Shown here one piece after another: positions 1 to 5,834 of a stretch of 10,998 bases of DNA. Origin of the DNA: Candidatus Cloacimonadota bacterium (lineage in GTDB: Bacteria > Cloacimonadota > Cloacimonadia > JGIOTU-2). How positions within the stretch are numbered: the stretch's first letter is position 1; each line of letters starts with the position of its first letter. The notes below the pieces were generated by a model. It did not search any database and had not been told where the DNA came from. It saw only the letters and a list, made by a program, of their open reading frames with translations. A program made the position numbers and the translations under genes. The stretch is taken from positions 1-10,998 of the forward strand of contig DAOVPZ010000023.1 in assembly GCA_030628975.1 (NCBI GenBank), given 5' to 3'.

Positions 1-1160
1 CAAAAGGCAGACTTACCACCACACTATATGCTGTTGTCGGATTGGATGATATTTTAGCATTGCTGATTTTTGTATTGGCAATGCCTGTTGCACTTATCTT
101 TTGGGGAGGTTCCGATTCAGGAACCGCTTCTTCAATATTTCATTCATTAGGAAATGCAGGGCTAAAAATATTATTCACTTTAGGAATAGGAACTGCAATA
201 GGTTTCATTCTAATTTTTGTTGTAAAACAAATTCACGAGAGAGTAGTACTCCTTCTCTTTTCACTTGGTATTATTCTTAGTATTCTTTTAAAAAATATAC
301 CATTAGGAATTATTTTTGGTGCATTATCCGTTGCCACAGCTCCTGCAGCTACTGTAGAGGTTGTAAGGCAATACAAGGCAAAAGGGACACTTACAACAAC
401 ACTTTATGCTATTGTTGGATTGGACGATATTTTAGCATTGTTGATCTTTGTGCTTGCAATGCCTGTTGCACTTATCTTTTGGGGAAGTTCAAATACTGGA
501 ACAGCTTCTTCAATATTTAATTCATTAGGAAATGCAGGACTGAAAACACTATTGACAATAATCATAGGTGGAGGGATTGGTTTTATTCTCATTCAATTCG
601 TAAAATGGATTCACGATAGGGTGGTTCTCCTTCTTTTTTCTCTGGGCATAATTCTTTTGAATTGTGGAATTGCAGAAACTTTAGAGCTTTCTACAATTTT
701 ACTCAATATGGCAATGGGAATTGTGGTGGTTAATTACAGTGCAGTTAATTCCCGCAAAATATTTAGTGCACTCGGTGATTGGTCTCCACCAATGTATGTA
801 TGGTTTTTTGTTTTAATAGGTGCTAGATTAGATTTACCACGCTTGGTAAAATTTATTGGTCTTGCTTTAATTTATATTCTTGCCCGTTCAATTGGTAAAT
901 GGATCGGAAGTTTTGTTGGTGGGCAGCTTGGTAGAGCAAAAACTACTGTGAAAAAATATATAGGCTTTTGTCTTCTGGACCAAGCTGGTGTGGCAATTGG
1001 TCTGGCATTGGCTGCATCTAAAACCCTTGAAAAAATTGGATTTATTGAATATGGCTCACAAATAATGAGCACTATTACTGCAACAACTTTTATAGTTATG
1101 CTTATCGGACCAATCTTTCTTAAATATGCACTATTTAAATCTGGCGAAGCAAAAGCATAG
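1..1160 (+). CDS. Cation:proton antiporter (Kef/NhaA-fold, CPA2-like), 5' end missing, internally duplicated
   Basis: Integral membrane antiporter exchanging Na+ or K+ for protons at the inner membrane. The reading frame is open from base 3 to the TAG at 1158-1160, so the gene starts outside the window; a TTG at 42 is only an internal leucine codon. The protein is almost entirely hydrophobic helices. The segment ATAPAATVEVVRQY followed by GLDD matches the broken-helix and acidic ion-binding region of the CPA2 family, and a later GARLD...LLDQAGVAIGLALA stretch matches the second half of the fold. Oddly, the GLDD-containing segment occurs twice, at bases 3-278 and 381-656, offset by exactly 378 bases (126 residues), so the protein would carry two acidic-motif helices. 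The stop lies 7 bases before a palindromic repeat, and a PII-like gene follows. The family call is firm; the transported ion is unknown. Confidence 0.85.
   Translation, partial: KGRLTTTLYAVVGLDDILALLIFVLAMPVALIFWGGSDSGTASSIFHSLGNAGLKILFTLGIGTAIGFILIFVVKQIHERVVLLLFSLGIILSILLKNIPLGIIFGALSVATAPAATVEVVRQYKAKGTLTTTLYAIVGLDDILALLIFVLAMPVALIFWGSSNTGTASSIFNSLGNAGLKTLLTIIIGGGIGFILIQFVKWIHDRVVLLLFSLGIILLNCGIAETLELSTILLNMAMGIVVVNYSAVNSRKIFSALGDWSPPMYVWFFVLIGARLDLPRLVKFIGLALIYILARSIGKWIGSFVGGQLGRAKTTVKKYIGFCLLDQAGVAIGLALAASKTLEKIGFIEYGSQIMSTITATTFIVMLIGPIFLKYALFKSGEAKA
3..656 (+). repeat. Diverged in-frame tandem duplication inside the antiporter gene
   Basis: Bases 3-278 and 381-656 encode two versions of the same 92-residue segment, about 76 of 92 residues identical by hand alignment. 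Both contain LTTTLYA, GLDDILALLIFVLAMPVALIFWG and RVVLLLFSLGIIL. Copy 1 is followed by 34 residues (SILLKNIPLGIIF...QYKA) that lead into copy 2. Copy 2 instead continues into the normal downstream helix beginning LNCGIAETLELS. The left end of the duplicated unit lies beyond the window. The copies differ at many synonymous positions too, so this is not a simple read-duplication artefact. Confidence 0.85.
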
Positions 1161-1167
1161 GAAACCC

Positions 1168-1322
1168 GCCACAGAGACACGGAGAACACAGAGAAAAAAT
1201 TATAATTTTTAAAGAATATGATTTTTAAAGAATAATAGTTAATGATTTTTAAGATGCTCTTCTTTTTAAAGCTTTTCTGAAAAATTAATTATAAAATCTT
1301 TGTGCCTTGGAGTCTTTGTGGC
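1168..1322. repeat. Palindromic intergenic element, AGAG-word sub-family
   Basis: The left arm 1168-1193 starts GCCAC and reads as words CACAGAG, CACGGAG, CACAGAG. The right arm 1298-1322 is its imperfect reverse complement, with words CACAAAG, CTCCAAG, CACAAAG ending in GTGGC on the plus strand. The interior of about 100 bases is AT-rich, with three short direct repeats of the type ATTTTTAAAGAAT (1204, 1221, and a degenerate one at 1245), and no gene. It sits between the antiporter and the PII-like gene. The right arm ends 8 bases before the Shine-Dalgarno of the next gene. Confidence 0.75.
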
Positions 1323-1340
1323 AAAAATCAGGAGATAAAT

Positions 1341-1655
1341 ATGTATATGATCTTACAATTATATAAAGAGAAATATTTAGATGATATTATGATGGCTCTA
1401 GCAGAAGCTGGGGTTACTGATACGATAGTCCTAAGCGGAGAATCTCTCAGCCACAAGATGGCTTTTAGTATGCCATTGTTTGCAGGTTTTCGAAAAACAA
1501 TCGGAGCTGAAAAAGGATATGCTAATATTATTATGGCAATTGTAGATAATGAGCAAATAGACTTCATGTTACAAGAATTAAAGAAGTCTGATATAAATTT
1601 TATTGACGATGAGATTGGGAAGATAGTGTTATTGCCAATTAAAAAAGTTATATAA
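1341..1655 (+). CDS. PII-like (GlnB-related) signalling protein
   Basis: A protein of 104 residues with a beta-alpha-beta pattern typical of PII-like ferredoxin-fold proteins: a short strand MYMILQLY, a helix (YLDDIMMALAEAG), a strand (TDTIVLSG), a glycine-containing loop with PLFAGFRK (residues 45-52), a strand (ANIIMAIVDN), a helix, and a final VLLPIKKV strand. PII-like proteins bind small nucleotides and usually control a membrane transporter. The antiporter gene just upstream is the obvious partner, which is an inference from neighbourhood. The start chosen is ATG 1341, because AGGAG at 1330-1334 lies 6 bases before it. An in-frame GTG at 1302 would put the N-terminus inside the palindromic repeat and has no ribosome binding site. 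The family call rests on fold pattern and overall similarity and is moderately sure. Confidence 0.65.
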   Translation: MYMILQLYKEKYLDDIMMALAEAGVTDTIVLSGESLSHKMAFSMPLFAGFRKTIGAEKGYANIIMAIVDNEQIDFMLQELKKSDINFIDDEIGKIVLLPIKKVI

Positions 1656-1703
1656 AATTAAAAGTTATCTACAATATCGATAAAATATAAAAGAGGAGAA
1701 ACA

Positions 1704-2144
1704 ATGAAAAAAACAATGATAGGATTATGTGGGGTTCTATTTATTCTCGGTATAGTGGGTTGCTCTCAAACCAAAGAAACCCCATCTGTAGATGGTGAGA
1801 AACTTATACGGGAATTATGGTTGAACATTAAAAATAATAACTGGGATGTTCTTGAAAACAAGATAGCTTATGTCTTTCAATCTATTCACGAAGATGGTAC
1901 AAGAGATAGGGATGAAGAAATAGAACTTCTGAAAGGACTTAATCTTGGTGAATATACACTTGATAATTTCAAAACGACTCAAAACAAAAATGTTGTAATT
2001 GTCTCATATATAGTTTCTGTTCATGAGATGATAGATGGTACGGTTTTACCAACTGCATTTGCACAGAGACTTTCTGTATTCCAAAAAAGCGATAATGATT
2101 GGAAATGGATTGCTCATGCAAACTTAAATCCGATGAATAAGTAG
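1704..2144 (+). CDS. Small lipoprotein with NTF2-like (DUF4440-type) domain
   Basis: A protein of 146 residues. The N-terminus is a lipoprotein signal: MKKT, a hydrophobic stretch, and a lipobox ending IVGC with the acylated cysteine at residue 20. The mature part resembles the small NTF2-like/SnoaL fold: an N-terminal helix (GEKLIRELWLNIKNNNWDVLENKI), a strand with FQSIHEDGTRDRDEEIELLKGLNLGEYTLDNF, then strands NVVIVSYIVSV and RLSVFQKSDNDWKWIAHANLNP. The ending, in which a tryptophan follows 'DW' and leads into an AHAN-type motif, is common in DUF4440 proteins. Function is unknown; such proteins are often ligand-binding or scaffolding. A strong Shine-Dalgarno (GAGGAG) precedes the ATG at 1704. 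The gap to the upstream PII-like gene is 48 bases, so co-transcription is possible. A double palindrome follows the stop. Confidence 0.7.
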   Translation: MKKTMIGLCGVLFILGIVGCSQTKETPSVDGEKLIRELWLNIKNNNWDVLENKIAYVFQSIHEDGTRDRDEEIELLKGLNLGEYTLDNFKTTQNKNVVIVSYIVSVHEMIDGTVLPTAFAQRLSVFQKSDNDWKWIAHANLNPMNK

Positions 2145-2154
2145 ATTGTGGTAT

Positions 2155-2191
2155 AAACCCGAGTCGGGTTTGTGGAACTCGACTCGAGTTT
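2155..2191. terminator. Double palindrome after the lipoprotein gene, possible terminator
   Basis: Two near-perfect palindromes lie side by side: 2155-2171 (AAACCCGA, G, TCGGGTTT) and 2176-2190 (AACTCGA, C, TCGAGTT). The outer halves can also pair with each other (2155-2166 with 2180-2191, 11 of 12 positions), giving one larger hairpin with a 13-base loop. The flank TATAAATATTTC is AT-rich but not a clean T-tract, so termination is plausible rather than proven. It could equally be a protein-binding site for the downstream transcript. Confidence 0.4.
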
Positions 2192-2204
2192 ATAAATATT
2201 TCTC

Positions 2205-2236
2205 TTGACAAACTTATACCAATTTGATTCTTTAAT
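2205..2236 (+). promoter_or_regulatory. Weak candidate promoter for the riboswitch transcript
   Basis: A perfect TTGACA at 2205-2210 lies about 45 bases before the first conserved riboswitch elements. No good -10 lies at the ideal distance; the best is TTTAAT at 2231-2236, 20 bases downstream. The position is right for the btuF-btuC transcript, but the -10 is weak. Confidence 0.3.
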
Positions 2237-2253
2237 AAAAAATAGAGTGAATT

Positions 2254-2440
2254 TATAAGGCGCATAGTTAGTGATTCTGCTGAATAATTAGCAGAAACAA
2301 TAAGGGAATCCCGTGGGAAACGGGAGCGGTCCCCGCCACTGTAAACAGCAAATTCTTGGGAAAAGTCACTGAGCCTAATTTATCAGGAATGGGAAGGCTT
2401 TTCTATTTATTCGCTGTAAGCCAGGAAACCTGCCTTGTAA
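2254..2440 (+). promoter_or_regulatory. Cobalamin (AdoCbl-type) riboswitch aptamer
   Basis: The conserved core is clear. AAGGGAATCC begins at 2302, followed by a stem CCCGTGGGAAACGGG and then GCGGTCCCCGCCACTGTAA, ending at 2344. GGGAAGGC lies at 2391-2398. The B12 box AGCCAGGAAACCTGCC lies at 2419-2434. A separate stem, TTCTGCT paired with AGCAGAA, lies at 2275-2297. Bounds of the outer P1 stem are approximate. It stands directly before the btuF-btuC genes and so should shut down corrinoid uptake when B12 is plentiful. Confidence 0.95.
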
Positions 2441-2495
2441 ATTTTTCCAAAAATCTTTCGGTGGAAAGGATTGAGGTCAAAATAAATTTTTTATC

Positions 2496-2528
2496 GACCC
2501 AATTTCTACTGAGATTGGGTCTTTTTAT
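2496..2528 (+). terminator. Riboswitch-controlled intrinsic terminator
   Basis: An 11-bp stem is formed by 2496-2506 and 2511-2521 (GACCCAAT paired with ATTGGGTC, extended by three pairs including one wobble). It has a TACT loop and is followed by CTTTTTATTT. The upstream segment ATTGAGGTC at 2470-2478 can pair with the same 5' arm (GACCCAAT) with one bulged A, giving a competing antiterminator. It lies 36 bases before btuF, so this is the expression platform of the cobalamin riboswitch acting by premature termination. Confidence 0.85.
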
Positions 2529-2563
2529 TTCAAAATTAAAAAATAGAAGATAAAAAAGTAAAA

Positions 2564-3433
2564 ATGAAAAAGAGTGTATTTCTAATACTTATAGCAATAA
2601 TTATTGTTTATTGTTCAAAAACAGAAACAGAAATAACAACACTAAAACCAGGTCTGATAATTCTCTCTCCAGAGATAGCAGAAATTGTATGTACTCTTGA
2701 TGGAGAAAAGAATATTTTAGCTGTTATAAATGAATGTGATTATCCTGAAATACTAAAATCGACAGAAAAAGTCGGAAGTTTTAGCAGTCCAAATATTGAA
2801 AAAATTGTAGCTTTGCAACCAGATATGATATTCATTTCTGGATTAGAACAGGAAGTGATAAAAAACAAACTTAATAAACTCGGAATGAAAGTTTATCAAT
2901 TCTATCCAAACAATATAAATGACTTGATAAAAATATTTGAAGATATAGGCAAACTTCTAAACAAGGAGAATTCTTCCTTAAAAATTATTAATACTTTTCA
3001 AAGTGAATTAAATTCAATCATTATACCTGAAAATAAACCAAAAATATATGTTGAGATATACAATAATCCACTTATGACAGTTTCTACAAATTCTTTTATT
3101 GGTGATATTATTGAGAAAAGTGGTGGGAAAAATATCTTTCAAAATCTTCCGAGAGATTACTGCCGAGTATCAGCAGAAAGTATCATAGAAAAAAATCCAG
3201 ATATTATTATAATCACCTATTCGGGTATTGTAAAATCAGAAATAAAGAATAGATTAGGATGGGGAAATGTTAATGCAATTATAAATGACCGTATTTATAC
3301 CCCTGAAGATATTGACCCGGATTTGCTTATTCGTGCTGGTCCACGCTGTATAGATGGAATAAAAATATTATCAATAATATTTCAAAATTTCTCATCCTCT
3401 AACTTGCGGAGATCCTTGGGAAATGAGAAATAG
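2564..3433 (+). CDS. btuF: Corrinoid-binding lipoprotein of ABC uptake system (BtuF-like)
   Basis: A protein of 289 residues, the solute-binding component that hands corrinoid to the BtuCD transporter. The signal is a lipoprotein type: MKKSVFLILIAIIIVYC, cysteine 17. The mature protein is a PF01497-type binding fold. LSPEIAEIVCTLDGEKNILAV (about 35-55) is the first lobe start. VGSFSSPNIEKIVALQPDMIF (about 70-90) carries the conserved 'N-I/L-E-x-I-x-x-L-x-P-D' element whose glutamate docks on the permease. LIRAGPRCIDGIKIL near the end matches the family's R-x-GPR-x-x-DG closing helix. Heme or siderophore binders share this fold; the riboswitch makes a corrinoid the best substrate. The last 11 bases overlap the start of the permease gene, indicating translational coupling. 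No strong Shine-Dalgarno is seen before ATG 2564, only purine-rich sequence. Confidence 0.88.
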   Translation: MKKSVFLILIAIIIVYCSKTETEITTLKPGLIILSPEIAEIVCTLDGEKNILAVINECDYPEILKSTEKVGSFSSPNIEKIVALQPDMIFISGLEQEVIKNKLNKLGMKVYQFYPNNINDLIKIFEDIGKLLNKENSSLKIINTFQSELNSIIIPENKPKIYVEIYNNPLMTVSTNSFIGDIIEKSGGKNIFQNLPRDYCRVSAESIIEKNPDIIIITYSGIVKSEIKNRLGWGNVNAIINDRIYTPEDIDPDLLIRAGPRCIDGIKILSIIFQNFSSSNLRRSLGNEK

Positions 3434-4373
3434 AATTATTATTGGGATTTCGATTTTAATTTTATTCGCAGTAATATTATTCGCTCTTCTTACAGGAAGT
3501 ACTTCAATCAATGTATTTTCTCTCACAGAAACTGCTAGAAAAATATTATTTGGAATTCGGATCCCAAGAATTTTATTAGGAATTATTACTGGAATGGTTT
3601 TAGCAACGAGTGGAGGTGTTCTTCAGGGTATGTTGAATAATCCACTTGCAGAACCATATCTTCTTGGAATATCTTCTGGTGCAGCTTTAGGAAGTATTAT
3701 TGCTATAATAATTAATAAGATTTTTTTGATGCCTATCTTTGGATTTTTAGGAGCTCTTTTAACAATAATATTAGTCTGGCAAATCGGAAAAAAGGGTAAA
3801 ATGATTCAGCGAACACAACTTATTCTGGCAGGTATTATCATTAGTCTATTTTTCTCCGCAATAATTGCTCTTCTTATGAGTATATCTCAAAGAGAATTAG
3901 GTCAGATATTCTCCATCTTGATGGGAAATTTGGGATATATATTCTCAAAGTCATCTATAAACATTTTATGGATAATGGTGGGTATTTCTGTTATTGGTGT
4001 AACTCTATTAAATATCTTTTCTAACAGGATAAATATATTATCCCTCGGTGATTATACTGCAGATAGTCTGGGTGTAGATGTATACAAAACGCGACAATTT
4101 CTGTTTATTATTACCTCACTTTTAGTAGGAATGGTTGTCTCTTTTACTGGTATAATTGGTTTTGTCGGTTTGATAATTCCTCACATTTGTAGGATTTTAA
4201 TTGGCCCAAATAACCGTTATCTTCTTCCAATGGCTGGAATCCTTGGAGCTGGCTTTCTGGTTTTTTGTGATACTATTGCCCGTTCAATTTTGGTTATAGA
4301 GCTTCCAGTTGGAGTAATAACTGCTCTTTTTGGTGCACCATTTTTTGTATATCTATTGAGAAAGAAATCTTAA
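3423..4373 (+). CDS. btuC: Corrinoid ABC transporter permease (BtuC/FecCD family)
   Basis: A protein of 316 residues, polytopic inner-membrane subunit that forms a homodimeric translocation channel. Family motifs in order are RIPR (46-49), GMLNNPLAEPYLLGISSGAALG (69-90), LSLGDYTADSLGVDV (207-221, the cytoplasmic segment that contacts the ATPase), GFVGLIIPHICR (246-257) and LPVGVITALFGAPFF (294-308). Length fits the usual 310-340 residues with about ten membrane segments. It begins inside the end of btuF (AGATCCTTGGGAAATG: the start overlaps 11 bases), so the two are translated together. The matching ATPase is not next door: it lies at 7592, beyond a minus-strand operon. Substrate follows from the riboswitch, since the FecCD family alone does not distinguish B12, heme and siderophores. 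Confidence 0.9.
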   Translation: MRNRIIIGISILILFAVILFALLTGSTSINVFSLTETARKILFGIRIPRILLGIITGMVLATSGGVLQGMLNNPLAEPYLLGISSGAALGSIIAIIINKIFLMPIFGFLGALLTIILVWQIGKKGKMIQRTQLILAGIIISLFFSAIIALLMSISQRELGQIFSILMGNLGYIFSKSSINILWIMVGISVIGVTLLNIFSNRINILSLGDYTADSLGVDVYKTRQFLFIITSLLVGMVVSFTGIIGFVGLIIPHICRILIGPNNRYLLPMAGILGAGFLVFCDTIARSILVIELPVGVITALFGAPFFVYLLRKKS

Positions 4374-4388
4374 TCAAGATTATCAATT

Positions 4389-4424
4389 AATCAAAATATT
4401 TCTTTTTAAATTTTTGATTGTTCT
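4389..4424. terminator. AT-rich hairpin between convergent btuC and nifU, possible bidirectional terminator
   Basis: AATCAAAA (4389-4396) pairs with TTTTGATT (4412-4419) around a 15-base AT-rich loop and is followed by GTTCTTTT. Genes converge here, so termination is needed on both strands, but the stem has only two G-C pairs' worth of stability. This is a weak call. Confidence 0.3.
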
Positions 4425-4454
4425 TTTAAAGAAAAATAGAGTGAAAGATGAAAA

Positions 4455-5090
4455 TTAGATCAGACTGATTTTTATTTCTCCAATATCAGGAAATTTTCCC
4501 AATCGCTCATTTATTTCATGTTGTAAATCCTCTAAAAATGGATCATCCTTTTTAAGCACAATTTCAATCAATACATTGTTTTTCTCATCTACTCCAATAT
4601 ATTTTACCAATCTCAAAGAAACAATGTCAACACCAATTTTTCCGTATATGACTTTATTCAACTCATTTTCAATATTCTTCTTATTTAATCCCTCATCAAA
4701 TTTTTTCCCAAGATGTTTCTTTTCATAATATTTAATAGCAGAACGTAGAGCATCAACTGCAAGCACGGAACAGTGCATTTTCACGGGTGGTAATCCACCC
4801 AACTCATCTGCTGCTTGATTCCATGTAATTTTCTTGGCTTCTTCAATTGTTTTATTCGTCGCTAGATCAGTAATAATCGAAGCAGTTGCAATATTAGATG
4901 CACATCCATAAGATTGGAACTTGATGTCTTTTATCCTATGAGATTCGGGGTCCACTTTAAGGTAAACAGAAAGTTGGTCTCCACATGCAGGACTTCCCTC
5001 AGTAGCCTCTGCATCTGGGTTTTCAATTTTTCCGACATTATGTGGATTTTGAAAATGCTCTATTACTTTCTCTGAATATTTTATTGCCAT
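4455..5090 (-). CDS. nifU: Iron-sulfur cluster scaffold, IscU/NifU N-domain with MIP18-like C-terminal domain
   Basis: A protein of 211 residues. Residues 1-130 are an IscU-type scaffold on which [Fe-S] clusters are built from desulfurase sulfur. Cluster ligands C36 (PACGDQ, with D38), C63 (YGCASN) and C107 (MHCS) are all present. The LPPVK motif at 100-104, which recruits the DnaK/HscA chaperone in IscU proteins, is intact. Residues about 140-211 do not look like the NifU C-terminal domain, because no CxxC is present. The pattern VIYGKIGVDIVSLRLVKYIGV...PFLEDLQHEINERLGKFPDIGEIKISLI resembles the MIP18/DUF59 (SufT, PaaD) domain. That domain call is by eye. The start at 5090 is chosen because AAAGGAG lies 4 bases before the ATG; an earlier in-frame start would place codons in the adjacent repeat. 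It is the last gene of the rrf2-nifS operon. Confidence 0.9.
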   Translation of the reverse strand: MAIKYSEKVIEHFQNPHNVGKIENPDAEATEGSPACGDQLSVYLKVDPESHRIKDIKFQSYGCASNIATASIITDLATNKTIEEAKKITWNQAADELGGLPPVKMHCSVLAVDALRSAIKYYEKKHLGKKFDEGLNKKNIENELNKVIYGKIGVDIVSLRLVKYIGVDEKNNVLIEIVLKKDDPFLEDLQHEINERLGKFPDIGEIKISLI

Positions 5091-5106
5091 TTTACTCCTT
5101 TGTTTT

Positions 5107-5250
5107 GCCACGAACGACACGAACTTGCACTAACTTTTATTTCCTGTTATTTTTGCCACGAACGACACGAACTTGCACTAACTTTTATTTCCTGTTATTT
5201 TTGCCACGAACGACACGAACTTGCACTAACTTTTATTTCCTGTTATTTTT
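5107..5250. repeat. Three identical 48-base tandem units
   Basis: Units begin at 5107, 5155 and 5203 and are identical over all 48 bases, each running from GCCACGAAC to TCCTGTTATTTTT. A fourth, degenerate start (GCTACGAACAAACACGAAC) follows at 5251. Perfect identity suggests recent expansion. The unit is a multiple of three, so two plus-strand frames stay open through it and give a spurious repetitive ORF. Confidence 0.95.
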
Positions 5251-5327
5251 GCTACGAACAAACACGAACTTTATTAATTTATGTAGTAAAAATATTTTTT
5301 GTTCGTGTTGGTTAGTGTTGTTCGTGG
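5107..5327. repeat. Palindromic intergenic element A, GAAC-word sub-family, expanded left arm
   Basis: The left arm starts GCCAC at 5107 with words CACGAAC, CACGAAC, CACTAAC. The right arm 5301-5327 reads in reverse complement CACGAAC, CACTAAC, CACGAAC. The left arm has been amplified into three identical 48-base units plus a degenerate fourth (see the next entry). The right arm ends GTGGATAAAA, so its terminal GCCAC is changed to TCCAC. It fills the gap between nifU and the GxxExxY gene. Confidence 0.85.
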
Positions 5328-5338
5328 ATAAAAACTAC

Positions 5339-5719
5339 TTAATTTACAATTCTTTTAAAATCGAATCCAGTTCCATCTTTTTGAAAGTTAATTAAAATAC
5401 CTAACTTATAACCCGAGATTTTTAGATAATTTATAAGTTGTGATATGTGTGCTTCGTTCAAAGCATTACAAGCTTTTATTTCTAATATAATTTTATCTTC
5501 TACTACATTATCTGCAAAATATTGCCCTACTAAAACACCCTTATAATAAACATCAAATTCCTTTTCTGTCTCTACTTTGAGACCCAAATTCCTCATTTCC
5601 ACTGGAAGAGCATTTCTATATACCTTTTCCAATAATCCTGTTCCAAGATGATTTTTTACTTCAATACAAGCTTGTTTAATCAAATAACTTTCTCGTTTAT
5701 AGATAATTTTACTTTCCAT
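5339..5719 (-). CDS. GxxExxY protein (PD-(D/E)XK nuclease-like fold)
   Basis: A protein of 126 residues. The family signature G28-L-L-E31-K-V-Y34 is exact. The fold's possible active site is visible as D70 and E80-I-K82, a PD-(D/E)XK arrangement, followed by a helix with HISQLINYLK and GYKLGILINF, then a final FKRIV. No cellular function is established for the family. It is common in environmental genomes, often in several copies. The start at 5719 (ATG) is preceded by GAGG at 9 bases; a TTG five codons upstream covers that ribosome binding site and is less likely. The gene lies inside the iron-sulfur operon, in the same direction, with a palindromic element on each side, so it looks like a later addition between nifS and nifU. 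No role in cluster assembly can be claimed. Confidence 0.88.
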   Translation of the reverse strand: MESKIIYKRESYLIKQACIEVKNHLGTGLLEKVYRNALPVEMRNLGLKVETEKEFDVYYKGVLVGQYFADNVVEDKIILEIKACNALNEAHISQLINYLKISGYKLGILINFQKDGTGFDFKRIVN

Positions 5720-5746
5720 ATTGTTCAACCTCAAATATTTATTTTA

Positions 5747-5834
5747 CAACGAATATACACGAACTTGCACTAACTTTATTAGTTTATCTAATAAAAATAT
5801 TTTTTTGTTTGTGTTAGTTCGTGTAGTTAGTGGC
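5747..5834. repeat. Palindromic intergenic element B, GAAC-word sub-family
   Basis: The left arm 5747-5773 is degenerate at its tip (ACAACGAAT) but keeps words CACGAAC and CACTAAC. The right arm 5807-5834 reads in reverse complement CACTAAC, CACGAAC, CACAAAC from a GCCAC end. The loop is about 33 AT-rich bases. The arm's terminal base at 5834 is also the G of the nifS stop codon on the minus strand. Confidence 0.8.

Noticed and set aside
42..44. TTG as start codon of the antiporter
   Set aside because: The frame is open from base 3 upstream, and those codons match the second copy of the segment, so the gene starts outside the window.
872..1189. Minus-strand 105-codon frame opposite the antiporter
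   Set aside because: It is a shadow of the well-supported membrane protein gene, with no recognisable family and part of it in the repeat.
1302..1340. GTG at 1302 as start of the PII-like gene
   Set aside because: The added residues would be read from the arm of the palindromic repeat. A good ribosome site precedes ATG 1341 instead.
1665..1673. TTATCTACA, resembling a DnaA box
   Set aside because: It is a single near-match in an AT-rich gap with no cluster of boxes and no replication genes nearby, so chance is the simplest explanation.
2356..2553. 65-codon reading frame between the lipoprotein gene and btuF
   Set aside because: It lies fully on the cobalamin riboswitch core, B12 box and terminator, which explain the sequence.
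5107..5270. Possible CRISPR array
   Set aside because: The repeats are directly adjacent identical 48-base units with no unique spacers, and they belong to the arm of a palindromic element. No cas gene is present.
5042..5395. Plus-strand reading frames with a repeating 16-residue unit (CHERHELALTFISCYF)
   Set aside because: They are open only because the 48-base repeat is a multiple of three. They overlap the nifU start and a non-coding palindromic element and have no ribosome binding site.
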